From CBDBIK01 sp965206145 (lineage in GTDB: Bacteria; Pseudomonadota; Alphaproteobacteria; TMED109), in contig CBDBIK010000002.1 in the NCBI GenBank assembly GCA_965206145.1, positions 434,001-498,000 of the forward strand: DNA of 64,000 bases, read 5' to 3'. The stretch's first letter is position 1. The number at the start of each line of letters is the position of its first letter. The notes beneath the pieces are model-generated. The model worked only from the letters and a program-made list of their open reading frames with translations. It made no database searches and was not told where the DNA came from. Both the position numbers and the translations under genes were made by a program. Shown here in pieces: positions 1-8,871 of this stretch.

Positions 1-41
1 TGGCAAATCACACGAGTCTCGGAATCAACAAGAACAGCCAT
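1..41 (-). CDS. sucD: Succinyl-CoA ligase alpha subunit, 5' fragment
   Basis: Only the first 13 codons lie in the window, and the gene runs off the left edge. The visible N-terminus reads MAVLVDSETRVIC, which fits the opening of SucD, the ADP-forming succinate-CoA ligase subunit carrying the phosphohistidine and CoA site. Its ATG shares a base with the sucC stop (TGATG), so the two TCA-cycle subunits are translationally coupled. The identification rests on this short match and on its position directly after sucC. Confidence 0.85.
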   Translation of the reverse strand, partial: MAVLVDSETRVIC

Positions 42-1210
42 CAACCCTTGCTCCCAGCGGCGGCCACGATTTTCTCCGCCGCATCTTCAAGGTCAGCGGC
101 GGTGGTAATGGGTAAGCCTGATTCAGCAAGGATCGCAGTCCCCTTCTCGACGCTGGTACCCTCAAGGCGGACAACGAGTGGAACGCGGAGGCTTACCTCG
201 CGCACGGCACCGACAATTCCCTCCGCGATCGTGTCGCAACGCATGATTCCACCGAAGATATTGACCAGAACTGCATCAACATCGGGATCAGAGAGGATAA
301 TTTTGAAAGCGCGGGAGACCCGTTCCTCGGTAGCCCCACCACCAACATCAAGGAAGTTGGCAGGGGCCCCGCCCTTGAGGGAAATGAGGTCAAGCGTCGC
401 CATTGCGAGACCAGCCCCGTTCACCATGCAGCCGATATTGCCGTCGAGCTTGATGTAACTAAGGCCATGATTCGCGGCCTCGCTTTCACGGGGATCCTCC
501 TCGGTTTCGTCGCGAAGTTTGACAATGTCGGGGTGGCGGTAAAGAGCGTTGTCATCGAAATTCATCTTCGCATCGAGTGCCAACACTTCTCCGCCATCGG
601 AGATCACGAGGGGATTGATCTCGATGAGAGAAGCGTCCGTTGCGAGAAACGCCTCAGCCATGGCCAGCACTGTTTCGGCGATACGCCGCTGCGCCTCGGG
701 CTCAAAAGTGAGAGCGAATGCAATTTGGCGGGCTTGGTAAGAACGGAGACCGACGGCCAGATCAATCGCAACAGTGTGAATGCTCTCGGGCGATCTCGCC
801 GCGACCTCTTCGATCTCGACCCCGCCTTCATTGGCTGCCATCACGACCAAACGGCCACGACGACGATCAAGGGTCATGCCGAGGTAGCGTTCGCCAACGA
901 TATCGGCTCCTTCCTCGACATATACGTGCCTAACCTCGCTTCCCTCGGCACCGGTCTGGGGGGTCACGAGACGGGAACCTATGAGATCTTTTGCCTCCTT
1001 CTCCACCTCGTCGAGCGAGCGAGAGATGCGAATGCCCCCTGCCTTGCCTCGACCACCTGCATGGATTTGTGCCTTGATTGCCCAGACATCACCACCAAGG
1101 GATTTCGCGTTCGCACGAGCCTCGGCGGCGGTATAGGCCACTTGCCCCCGAAGGACGGGTACCCCGTACCCGGATAGGATCGCCTTTGCTTGGTACTCGT
1201 GGATGTTCAT
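41..1210 (-). CDS. sucC: Succinyl-CoA ligase beta subunit
   Basis: This 389-residue protein is the beta subunit of ADP-forming succinyl-CoA synthetase, which makes ATP/GTP from succinyl-CoA in the TCA cycle. The N-terminal ATP-grasp part carries the AGGRGKAGG nucleotide loop (residues 51-59). The C-terminal CoA-ligase part has FLDVGGGA and NIFGGIMRCD motifs. The length is normal for the family. The start ATG overlaps the stop of mdh by four bases and the stop overlaps sucD, so mdh-sucC-sucD is one operon, a common alphaproteobacterial arrangement. Confidence 0.97.
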   Translation of the reverse strand: MNIHEYQAKAILSGYGVPVLRGQVAYTAAEARANAKSLGGDVWAIKAQIHAGGRGKAGGIRISRSLDEVEKEAKDLIGSRLVTPQTGAEGSEVRHVYVEEGADIVGERYLGMTLDRRRGRLVVMAANEGGVEIEEVAARSPESIHTVAIDLAVGLRSYQARQIAFALTFEPEAQRRIAETVLAMAEAFLATDASLIEINPLVISDGGEVLALDAKMNFDDNALYRHPDIVKLRDETEEDPRESEAANHGLSYIKLDGNIGCMVNGAGLAMATLDLISLKGGAPANFLDVGGGATEERVSRAFKIILSDPDVDAVLVNIFGGIMRCDTIAEGIVGAVREVSLRVPLVVRLEGTSVEKGTAILAESGLPITTAADLEDAAEKIVAAAGSKG

Positions 1211-2166
1211 CCGGTGCGCTTCAACTTGCGCAGGTCATCGACAAGCCCCTTGACGGCCTTGACCGACTTGCGGAACGCGGCGCGTTCATCGCTAGCAAGA
1301 GGAACTTCGACGATTTTCTCGATGCCACGAGCACCGATCACGGCAGGAACTCCGACGTAAAGCCCCTTTACGCCGTATTCGCCCTTGAGCCAGGCGGCAC
1401 AGGGAAGGACGCGCTTGGAATCCCGCAAATACGCCTCGGCCATCTCCATTGCCGCGTGTGCAGGTGCATAAAAGGCCGAGCCGGTTCCGAGAAGGGAGAC
1501 GATTTCGGCCCCTCCGCCACGAGTTCGCTGGACAATGGCGTCGATGCGAGCCTTGGTCGTCCAACCCATCTTTATGAGGTCGGGAACGGGGATCCCCGCG
1601 ACAGTTGAATAGCGGATCAAGGGCACCATCGTGTCGCCATGGCCGCCCATGACAAAAGCACTCACGTCACGCACTGAAACACCGAGGTCTCGAGCAAGAA
1701 AATGTTGGAATCGGGCACTGTCCAGGACCCCCGCCATTCCCACGACCTTGCGGTGCGGCAGGCCTGAGACCCGGCGAAGCTCCCAGACCATCGCATCAAG
1801 CGGATTAGTGACACAGATCACGAAGGCCCCGGGGCAATGCCGGGCGATGTTGTCACCTACGGAGCGCATCACGCCGGCGTTGATCCCGAGCAGGTCATCT
1901 CGGCTCATGCCGGGCTTGCGGGGGACGCCGGCCGTCACGATGACGACATCAGCTCCGGCAAGGAGGTGCCAAGCCGAGCCGCCCGAGAAGGAAATGTCGG
2001 TTCCCGATATGGGCATGGCCTCAGCGAGATCAAGGGCCTTGCCCTGCGGGATTCCCTTGGCAATGTCGATCAGAACCACGTCGCCAAAGGTCCGCAGACC
2101 AGCGAGATGGGCAAGTGTGCCGCCAATTTGGCCTGCACCAACGAGAGCAATTTTTGCGCGAGCCAT
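1207..2166 (-). CDS. mdh: Malate dehydrogenase (LDH-like type)
   Basis: This NAD-dependent malate dehydrogenase of 319 residues interconverts malate and oxaloacetate. The dinucleotide loop GAGQIGG is at residues 10-16. The substrate residues of the LDH/MDH family are present: Arg83, Arg89, Asn121, Arg152 and the catalytic His176 in GGHGD. I chose the ATG at 2166, which follows a GGGGA ribosome site. A longer in-frame reading would begin inside the -10 box of the promoter at 2222-2249 and adds non-conserved residues. mdh is the first gene of the operon with sucC and sucD. Confidence 0.96.
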   Translation of the reverse strand: MARAKIALVGAGQIGGTLAHLAGLRTFGDVVLIDIAKGIPQGKALDLAEAMPISGTDISFSGGSAWHLLAGADVVIVTAGVPRKPGMSRDDLLGINAGVMRSVGDNIARHCPGAFVICVTNPLDAMVWELRRVSGLPHRKVVGMAGVLDSARFQHFLARDLGVSVRDVSAFVMGGHGDTMVPLIRYSTVAGIPVPDLIKMGWTTKARIDAIVQRTRGGGAEIVSLLGTGSAFYAPAHAAMEMAEAYLRDSKRVLPCAAWLKGEYGVKGLYVGVPAVIGARGIEKIVEVPLASDERAAFRKSVKAVKGLVDDLRKLKRTG

Positions 2167-2221
2167 CACGAAAATCCCCGGGGTTGCGCGTGGACGTTCC
2201 GTGGAACTCGCGCGGCTTGGC

Positions 2222-2249
2222 ATCATAGCCGGCGAGGTTGAATCCTCAA
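2222..2249 (-). promoter_or_regulatory. Predicted promoter of mdh-sucC-sucD
   Basis: On the minus strand TTGAGG (2244-2249) and TATGAT (2222-2227) are separated by 16 bases, 56 bases upstream of the mdh ATG. Both hexamers are close to the sigma-70 consensus. The rest of the 143-base gap between mdh and the TonB receptor shows no convincing terminator hairpin. Confidence 0.55.
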
Positions 2250-2309
2250 TCTCACGCCAAAATCGAAACGATTAGGAACGGGCATCTCCGCTCATTCCCT
2301 TTCTGGTTT

Positions 2310-4880
2310 TTACCAAGAGTACTGCAGTCTTGTGTAGTAAAAACCACCGTCTATTCCTCCCGGAGCGGACTCCGGATATTTCGAACCTCTCGAACCACTA
2401 TAAACGTTCCTATCTGGGAAGTTATTGAAAAGATTTGTAGCCCCCACAGATAGTTCAAATCCATTCCCTATACGCCAGCCAACCTCAGCATCGATCGTGT
2501 ATTCGCTTCCTGGATTGATTTCCAGACTTTCCGAATCGGTATGGAATTCAGTGTAAGGGCCAAAGTAGTTCAATCTAACGAAGCTTCGCCAAGTTTCACG
2601 ATCGTGAGAAAGCGTTCCATGGAAACGATACCTAGGGAGGCTCTCCTCGATCTTCCTTTCTTCGTAGGAACCAATAAAATTCGGATCGGCATCTTGCACG
2701 TCTACTTTCGTGTAATTGAAAGCAAAGACGAAATCCGTCGTTCCTCGCTCAAACGCCGGAATCTCTTCCGTAAGGTCGAGGGTTGCTACTATATCAAGAC
2801 CCTGTGTGCGAGTGTTAAATCCATTCCCATAAAAATCGACCTCTTCAATGTTGTTTGAATCAAATGCTGCAACCAGGTTCCGATCGGGTGAGGTACCACC
2901 TTCCAAATACGTAGACCTTATAAATTTCTGCGATCTTCCTATGCGTCCATCGATCTCGATTCTGTACAGGTCCAGTGAAAATGAACTTCTGGGAAGATCA
3001 ATAACAAACCCTGTCGAGAGAGCGATGGACTCCTCAGGTTTCAGAGGTTTGGCACCCAAGGCCTGTGGTAAAGGACGCGATACTGGAAAGGTTCCTAATT
3101 GAACCAGACCACGATCATTGAATGAAGTGCTTACTTTCACCACATTTTCCTGTCCTACAGTGGGAACCCGGAAACCAGAATTCACGGATGCCCTAAGATT
3201 GAACCAATCGTTCAGCCGCTTGAGAACAGCAATCTTGAAATCATGCGTTGATTTGAAGGTTTCAAAATACTCTACACGTCCCGCAACGGATAGCGTGAGA
3301 TCATCTCTCACGTCAGCCTCCAAATCAAGGTAGGCCGCGATGTTGTCACGATCCCAAGATCCCACGCTTTCAGGACTAAAACCCGCAAAACCGTGCGAGC
3401 CAACGAAGAAACCTCGATCCCTATACGGGCCTGCCTCCCAAGACGCCGTGTCTCCCTGGGTGATTTTAAATTTCTCCTCGCGCCACTCGAAACCCGCCGC
3501 GAGGTTTAATGGAGATTCAAATATCTCGACCTTGATCGGATATGTAAAATCTGCATTGAAAGTGCGTTCTTCCTGTATGTAGGCACCAATAGCAAACGAC
3601 GTGGGCGATTCCGGCCCGAGACTGGGATTGATCGTATCGCTGATGAAATGATCGACCCTGTGTCTTCCCATGGTCAAGCTGACATCATACCCAAGACCCG
3701 AATTAAGCTTGTTGCGAAATCCGATCGATCCTGCCACATCCTTCGCTTCTCCTCCGAAACTCGGAGTGTAACCGCCTGGAAACCGTTCAAGAAAACTGAA
3801 ACAATCCTCCCGAGTTGCAGCACCAAGGTTATTGTAAATATTTTCTAGATCATCGATTACGTTCCCCCTCACAGGCACACTCGCACAAGTCATTGGATCT
3901 CCGTCATCATCACCTCGATCGACAACCAGATATTCCCTGCCACTACCCTCCCCGACTGTGAAAACTCCGTTCCGGTTGGTAGGATCGCGAAAGAAAAAAC
4001 CTCCTTCTACTTCTCGCTGCGCATAGTTTCCAAAAGCATAGAGACCGGATTCCAGTCCGAAATTCGCAAATATTTTGTAGTCATCCCGCGTTTCAGGGCG
4101 GCCCCATACCTGCGCATAAGGCTGACGAATACTTCTATGTCCAGCTTCGATCAAGTCCTGTGCGTCCGTTCGCTGGACGCTACGAACCGTCGGCTCAGCT
4201 TCTCGAAACTCGGTACTCACGTTCAGAAAACCCGCACCTTTTATGGGTACGCCTGCATTGGCAGAAACCCGGTACTCCTCGCCGTCGCCCTCATAGGTCT
4301 GCCCCCACTGGGTTTCCACGACACCGCCCTCGGGACTGTCCTTCAGGACAAAGTTGATCACTCCAGCGATGGCATCCGATCCATACTGTGCAGACGCGCT
4401 GTCCTTAAGCACTTCAACACGTTTCAAGGCAATTGGCGGGATGACGCTCACATCCGGGCCGTGAGTGCTCTCGGACTGCCCGTTTCCCACAAAACTAATT
4501 ACCGCGGCCCTGTGGCGGCGCTTTCCGTTAAGGAAAATCAAGATTTGATCGGAACCAAGCCCTCGCAGATTCGCAGGGCGAACAATCGTCGCCGCATCAC
4601 TGATGGGCTGGGCGTTTACATTCCAAGACGGAATCACGTTCCTGAGAAGTGAGGAAGTATCCGAAACACCGGCCTGGCGCAAGTCTTCCGATTGAATCAC
4701 TTCGATTGGTGTCGATGTATCGCTGACGGACCGGATCGCGCGGCGTGCTCCGATGACGACAATGCCCTCGACTTCCTCGACAGCCTCTCCCTCCTGACCG
4801 TACGCAAGGGTTGTACTGGCCAGCAGAAACGATGCTGTTGCGATACCGGTGATCGCATGAATGGTTGTACGGATTTCCAC
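2310..4880 (-). CDS. TonB-dependent outer-membrane receptor
   Basis: This is an 856-residue outer-membrane active transporter; its substrate cannot be told from sequence. From the GTG start there is a signal peptide (residues 1-28, hydrophobic core at 10-25, end AYGQ), a TonB-box-like EGIVVIGA segment (about 38-45), a plug domain (about 50-180, with LRGLGSDQILIFLNG and YGSDAIAGVINFVLK) and a C-terminal beta barrel ending YYTRLQYSW. The GTG at 4880 follows an AGAGG ribosome site at seven bases, and the open frame upstream of it overlaps the acylphosphatase gene. Base composition is much lower in G+C than the neighbours (sampled 60-base lines give 40-50% against 67% at 8041), suggesting acquisition by transfer. 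No TonB or partner genes are nearby. Confidence 0.9.
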   Translation of the reverse strand: MEIRTTIHAITGIATASFLLASTTLAYGQEGEAVEEVEGIVVIGARRAIRSVSDTSTPIEVIQSEDLRQAGVSDTSSLLRNVIPSWNVNAQPISDAATIVRPANLRGLGSDQILIFLNGKRRHRAAVISFVGNGQSESTHGPDVSVIPPIALKRVEVLKDSASAQYGSDAIAGVINFVLKDSPEGGVVETQWGQTYEGDGEEYRVSANAGVPIKGAGFLNVSTEFREAEPTVRSVQRTDAQDLIEAGHRSIRQPYAQVWGRPETRDDYKIFANFGLESGLYAFGNYAQREVEGGFFFRDPTNRNGVFTVGEGSGREYLVVDRGDDDGDPMTCASVPVRGNVIDDLENIYNNLGAATREDCFSFLERFPGGYTPSFGGEAKDVAGSIGFRNKLNSGLGYDVSLTMGRHRVDHFISDTINPSLGPESPTSFAIGAYIQEERTFNADFTYPIKVEIFESPLNLAAGFEWREEKFKITQGDTASWEAGPYRDRGFFVGSHGFAGFSPESVGSWDRDNIAAYLDLEADVRDDLTLSVAGRVEYFETFKSTHDFKIAVLKRLNDWFNLRASVNSGFRVPTVGQENVVKVSTSFNDRGLVQLGTFPVSRPLPQALGAKPLKPEESIALSTGFVIDLPRSSFSLDLYRIEIDGRIGRSQKFIRSTYLEGGTSPDRNLVAAFDSNNIEEVDFYGNGFNTRTQGLDIVATLDLTEEIPAFERGTTDFVFAFNYTKVDVQDADPNFIGSYEERKIEESLPRYRFHGTLSHDRETWRSFVRLNYFGPYTEFHTDSESLEINPGSEYTIDAEVGWRIGNGFELSVGATNLFNNFPDRNVYSGSRGSKYPESAPGGIDGGFYYTRLQYSW

Positions 4881-4906
4881 TTGACAGCCTCTTTGGTTTC
4901 GAACGA

Positions 4907-4922
4907 CGTGAGACGGATCACA
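4907..4922 (-). promoter_or_regulatory. CRP/FNR-like operator upstream of the TonB receptor
   Basis: The minus strand reads TGTGA-TCCGTC-TCACG, nine of ten matches to the CRP half-sites TGTGA-N6-TCACA. It lies 27-42 bases before the GTG start of the receptor gene, in the 97-base gap after the acylphosphatase gene. No clear promoter hexamers were seen nearby, so whether it activates or represses cannot be judged. Confidence 0.3.
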
Positions 4923-4977
4923 ACCGGGGGACAGGGTACAATTTTTTGCTCCATGCATTGCCCTGCTCGACGGCATT

Positions 4978-5274
4978 TCAGCCACGAAGGATCCTGAATC
5001 CTTCTCCCTCTCTGGACGAGAAACTCTCCGCATCTTCCTCGGCAAGCGTCATCACTTCGGCCCGAGGAGGACCTTTCCGACAAGCTTCTACCATTCCAGC
5101 AACGTCGTCCGCATCGCCTGAAATCAGTGCTTCCACCATCCCGTCGGAAAGATTTCTCACCCATCCTCGAAGATTTCGAAGCAATGCCTCCTGTTGCGTC
5201 CAGAAGCGGAAGCCCACACCCTGCACTTGACCACCGATTCGGAGCCGAACTGTGTGCACCTCACCGCTCACCAA
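4978..5274 (-). CDS. acyP: Acylphosphatase
   Basis: A 98-residue acylphosphatase, which hydrolyses carboxyl-phosphate anhydrides such as acetyl phosphate or 1,3-bisphosphoglycerate. The signature VQGVGFRFW holds catalytic Arg23, and GWVRNLSDG holds catalytic Asn41. The length matches the single-domain family. It stands upstream of the TonB receptor gene on the same strand and divergent from the SnoaL-like gene, with 65 bases between it and that gene's preferred start. Its role in this organism is not evident from context. Confidence 0.95.
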   Translation of the reverse strand: MVSGEVHTVRLRIGGQVQGVGFRFWTQQEALLRNLRGWVRNLSDGMVEALISGDADDVAGMVEACRKGPPRAEVMTLAEEDAESFSSREGEGFRILRG

Positions 5275-5339
5275 AATTTCCCCCGCACCGACGACAAGGG
5301 GATACTGTCAGTCTGCCCGACGGAACCCAGGAGAAAGCC

Positions 5340-5801
5340 ATACCTTCTTTCAACATCCCATCTTTTATCGAACAGTTTGCCAACGCCGCTTGTGAAGGTC
5401 CCGGAAGCAAGCTTGCTGCCCTTTTCACCGAGGACGGCGTCTACCACGACGGCTTCTACGGAGCCTTTGAGGGTCGGAATGCCATCGCTCGCATGATCGA
5501 TAAGCACTTCCACGCCCATGCCAGCGATCTTGTCTGGAGCTTCAAAGATATCTGTTCTTCCGGCGATCTTGCCTACGGTGTCTATCGCTTCCACTACCTC
5601 TCGAAGCTCGCCGGCGTTGAAGAGCGAAAGATCACCTTCGAAGGCATGAGCCGGTTTCGATTCCGCGACGGAAAACTGGCCAGGTACCACGAAACGTTTG
5701 ACGCAGGGATAGGCATGGTTCAACTCGGTTTCCCTTCGGAACGCATCTCCCGTTCTCTCGAAAAGCGTTCCCAAGCCGTATCCGAGGGCCCCCTTCTCTG
5801 A
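5340..5801 (+). CDS. SnoaL-like (NTF2-fold) protein, start codon uncertain
   Basis: A protein of about 153 residues with the SnoaL/NTF2-like pattern: an N-terminal helix, LFTEDGVYHDGFYG, a central FEGRNAIARMI segment, and beta strands ending FRDGKLARYHETFD. Members are isomerases, hydrolases or ligand binders; no function is assigned here. The only strong ribosome site (AGGAG, 5329-5333) places ATA at 5340 as the start. The next in-frame candidates are CTG at 5313 and ATG at 5184 or 5127, but the ATGs lie inside the opposite-strand acylphosphatase gene. The stop faces the MDR oxidoreductase gene with 23 bases between. Confidence 0.75.
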   Translation: MPSFNIPSFIEQFANAACEGPGSKLAALFTEDGVYHDGFYGAFEGRNAIARMIDKHFHAHASDLVWSFKDICSSGDLAYGVYRFHYLSKLAGVEERKITFEGMSRFRFRDGKLARYHETFDAGIGMVQLGFPSERISRSLEKRSQAVSEGPLL

Positions 5802-5824
5802 CGAGTTTCTTTATCGATGGACTT

Positions 5825-6841
5825 TCAAGCGGCGCCGATGTCGAGGCAGAGCTTTCCGACATGCTTGCCCTCCCCGAGGCACGTAAATGCTGCATGGAGG
5901 TCCTGGAATTCGAACGTCCGGTCGATCGCAGGCCGCAACCCGCTTTTCTCAAGTGCCCGCACCAAATCTGTCAGGTCCGTCCTCGAGCCGCAGGTCACCG
6001 CTCTGAATTGCACTGCGCGGGTTACAACAGATCCCAGCGGAAACGACGCCTTCCCTCCCGACAACACACCAATGAGGCTGATAGTTCCTCCCGGGCGCAC
6101 GGCCCGCAACGCCTGGAAGAGGGTCTCCTCGCCGCCGAGCTCGACCACGAGATCAGCGCCACCAACAAGAGAAACGACAGCTTTACCCCATTCCGGATCC
6201 TGCACGCGGTCAATTCCGTGATGTGCACCGAGTTCCTTGGCACGCTCGATCCTCTCCGCGCTTGAAGTCACCACCACTACTTCCGCACCGGCAAGACGTG
6301 CGAATTGCACGGCAAAACACGCAACTCCCCCAAGTCCCTCCACCACGACCACGTCCCCCGGACGTATCCGCGCATGACCGATAACAGCGTTCCAAGCGGT
6401 AATTGCAGCGCAAGGAAGCGTCGCTGCTTCGCGGGCCGTCCACCCTACCGGGGCTTCCACCACTCCCTCGCGAGGAAGTACCATCCGCGGTTGCATCACT
6501 CCGTCAAGCGGGCCGCCAAGAGCACTCTGGAGTGCATCAGCTGGGAAATCGCCCGCGTCCCACCCCTGAAAGAACGAAGGAATGACAAGTTGGCCCACGA
6601 TGGAATCGTCGACTCCGTCACCCACAGCAGTAACACGACCCGCACCATCAGAGACCGGAACAATCGGTAGCTCTCCACCGATTCGACCATAGCCTCCTTC
6701 CACCATTACAAGGTCTCGGTAGTTAAGGGATGCGGCCTCCATTGCGACCAGAACCTCTCCCGGCCCCGGTTCGGGTTCCTCCCGCTGGATCAGCCGAAGC
6801 CCCTCTCGCGACCAATTTTCAAGTGCCCAGACCTCCATCAT
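5825..6841 (-). CDS. Zinc-free MDR-family oxidoreductase (quinone oxidoreductase-like)
   Basis: A 338-residue medium-chain dehydrogenase/reductase with a GroES-like N-terminal half (ASLNYRDLVMVEGGYG, about 37-52) and a Rossmann half (VVVVEGLGGVACFAVQFA, about 164-181). The cysteine that binds catalytic zinc in alcohol dehydrogenases is replaced by Asn (SLNYRD), so it belongs with the NADPH quinone/enone reductases. The start ATGATG overlaps the stop of the aldolase/SDR gene, so it is the third gene of an operon after mtnA. In that context it could reduce the aldehyde released by the aldolase, which is inference. Confidence 0.88.
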   Translation of the reverse strand: MMEVWALENWSREGLRLIQREEPEPGPGEVLVAMEAASLNYRDLVMVEGGYGRIGGELPIVPVSDGAGRVTAVGDGVDDSIVGQLVIPSFFQGWDAGDFPADALQSALGGPLDGVMQPRMVLPREGVVEAPVGWTAREAATLPCAAITAWNAVIGHARIRPGDVVVVEGLGGVACFAVQFARLAGAEVVVVTSSAERIERAKELGAHHGIDRVQDPEWGKAVVSLVGGADLVVELGGEETLFQALRAVRPGGTISLIGVLSGGKASFPLGSVVTRAVQFRAVTCGSRTDLTDLVRALEKSGLRPAIDRTFEFQDLHAAFTCLGEGKHVGKLCLDIGAA

Positions 6842-8871
6842 CGCACTGACGCCGCGAGATTTCCCCCGTCCACCGTGAGCACGGCAGCTGTCGTACGATC
6901 TTGAAGCGCTAGGGCAACAAACGCACGCCCGACATCAATCGCCCGCACTTCGCGCCCGAGTAAATTACCTGCCATATATTCCTCCTCTGAAATTTCCCGA
7001 ACGATAGCACGGTCTTGAATCACTTCGTCCGACAGCAACCCACTCCGGATCCGGTCCGGATTGACCGCACCTGCGCGAATTCCCTCTCGTCCGTACTCTA
7101 ATGCATATTGCCTCATAAGCGAGAGAGTAGCCGCCTTGGCCGTGCCGTAGGCACCGATTCCCGGCCCCGGGGCAAGAGCCTGTTTGGACACGTTGAACAG
7201 GAGAACGCCTCCGAGCCCCTGCGTCCGGAAGATTTTGAGCGCGGCCTGTGCCACACGTTGATGGGCGAAGAAGTTGATCTCAAAGCTCTTCCTGAGATCG
7301 GCTTCGGAAACCTCGCCGATACGGCCTACCTGCAAGGTACCGGCGTTAGAGACCAACACATCGAGACCACCGTGATCATGGACAATTCGTCCAAACGCAT
7401 GCGCCACCGAGCGGGAATCCAACAGGTTAGCCTCAACGGGGAATGCTCCCGTTTCCGTAGCCGCAGCCGCGAGTTTCTTTTTGTCGTGATCGATCAGGAC
7501 CACATCAGCTCCTTCGGCTGCAAATGCTTCCCCGGTGGCACGCCCGATCGCGCCTGCACCGCCCGTGACCGCAACGACGTAGCCTGCAAACGCACGCGGC
7601 GCCATCTTCGCAAGCTTCGCTCGCTCCAGTGGCCAATACTCGACATCGAACAGGTTCGCATCGGAAAGGCATCGGTACGAGCCCACCCTCTCCGCATCCC
7701 GCGCAACTTCCGCCGTCACCTCAGCAAGATCCGCCGCCTGTCGCGCCGCGGCTACATTCTGTCCTGCGGCGAACAGCCCCACACCTGGGACAAGGAGAAC
7801 CCGCGGGGCGGGGTCGAGAGGCATGAGCGAAGCAGCCGCGCGGTGTCGGTGTCTTTCGAAATAGGTACGGCAACGGGCTACGTAAACGGCCACTGATCGC
7901 TCAGCCTTGCGCACAAAATCGTCGTTTTCCGGAAAAGGAAGGACAAGGAACCTGTGCTTTGTTCGAAGCACGTGATCCGGAGTCGCCGGACCAAGGCGAC
8001 GCGGCGCATCAAGACCGGCTAACCAGAGTGCAGCCTTTCCGCTCCGGAACTCCAATGCCAACCTCCGAGGACCGCCACCCTCCGAAGCCGCCCTGCTTAC
8101 AAGGCCCCGCAACATGGGTGCGATTCGGAAAACGGAGGCGTGGTTTCCTTGAGTCCTCGTCGGCAAACGAGGGACGGGGCCGGAGCGATCCACCCGCTCC
8201 TCGGCCATCGTCACCAGTCTGATCATACGTTCGTAAGATTCGCGGGCTGTGGCCCCGAATGAGAAGAGCCCGTGGCGCAATAGCACAAGCCCCTCAACGA
8301 AGGGGTTACGCTCGTACGCTTCCGCGCACGCTTTGGCGAGATTGAAGCCCGGCATAACGTAGGGGACGATCGCAACCCGATCACCCCAAGTCTCACGAGC
8401 GAGTGCCACCGGATTCGGTTGATCCATGACAGCCAGGGATGCGTTTGCGTGGGTATGATCAACAAACGCATGCGGTAGGAAGGCATGCAGAAGCGTCTCC
8501 ACTGAAGGATCCGGAGAGGCAGGATCGAGAAGATTCACCCTCAGGGCCGCTGTCATTTCTGCATCCCCGAGCCGCTTGCGCCGGCGCAATTCACGTAACG
8601 GAGCAAGTCGCAGCGCTGGCAATCCCGCCGGCTCGATCGAGGCCATGTCCCATCCGCTTCCCTTTACACAAAGCGTTTCCCCTGGCGAACCTGGGGAACC
8701 CAGACCTTTTATCTTCACCGAGACATTGCCACCGCCGTGCAACACAAGGCGGCGCTCACTCCCAAGAAGACGAGCCGTATAGACCCGAAGCGCGAGATCC
8801 CTGGAAACGCCTTGTCGCCCGAGCGAACGGACAAGGATCCGGGCTTCTCGTTCGTTCCAACGGCTCTTCAT
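6838..8871 (-). CDS. Bifunctional class II aldolase / short-chain dehydrogenase
   Basis: A 677-residue fusion. The N-terminal part (about 20-235) is a class II aldolase/adducin domain with the catalytic Glu125 and metal ligands His139, His141 (DHTHAN) and His200 (LLRHGLFSFG). The C-terminal part (about 428-677) is an SDR with TGGAGAIG (436-443), NAG (509-511), Ser562, Tyr575 and Lys579. Family members cleave 1-phosphorylated ketoses such as rhamnulose-1-phosphate to DHAP plus an aldehyde, and the SDR then acts on the aldehyde. Here it overlaps mtnA by four bases and the MDR gene by four, so a 5-deoxypentose or methylthioribulose phosphate substrate is more likely than rhamnulose; this is inferred from context. 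Confidence 0.92.
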   Translation of the reverse strand: MKSRWNEREARILVRSLGRQGVSRDLALRVYTARLLGSERRLVLHGGGNVSVKIKGLGSPGSPGETLCVKGSGWDMASIEPAGLPALRLAPLRELRRRKRLGDAEMTAALRVNLLDPASPDPSVETLLHAFLPHAFVDHTHANASLAVMDQPNPVALARETWGDRVAIVPYVMPGFNLAKACAEAYERNPFVEGLVLLRHGLFSFGATARESYERMIRLVTMAEERVDRSGPVPRLPTRTQGNHASVFRIAPMLRGLVSRAASEGGGPRRLALEFRSGKAALWLAGLDAPRRLGPATPDHVLRTKHRFLVLPFPENDDFVRKAERSVAVYVARCRTYFERHRHRAAASLMPLDPAPRVLLVPGVGLFAAGQNVAAARQAADLAEVTAEVARDAERVGSYRCLSDANLFDVEYWPLERAKLAKMAPRAFAGYVVAVTGGAGAIGRATGEAFAAEGADVVLIDHDKKKLAAAATETGAFPVEANLLDSRSVAHAFGRIVHDHGGLDVLVSNAGTLQVGRIGEVSEADLRKSFEINFFAHQRVAQAALKIFRTQGLGGVLLFNVSKQALAPGPGIGAYGTAKAATLSLMRQYALEYGREGIRAGAVNPDRIRSGLLSDEVIQDRAIVREISEEEYMAGNLLGREVRAIDVGRAFVALALQDRTTAAVLTVDGGNLAASVR

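Noticed and set aside
467..1177. 236-codon plus-strand open frame opposite sucC
   Set aside because: It is a shadow of the conserved sucC coding sequence with no recognisable protein features.
2167..2226. Longer start for malate dehydrogenase
   Set aside because: The extra 20 codons start inside the predicted -10 box and encode residues unlike any MDH N-terminus; the ATG at 2166 gives the conserved start and has a ribosome site.
4881..5045. Longer start for the TonB receptor
   Set aside because: It would overlap the acylphosphatase gene by 68 bases and put 55 residues before a clear signal peptide; GTG at 4880 has a well-spaced AGAGG.
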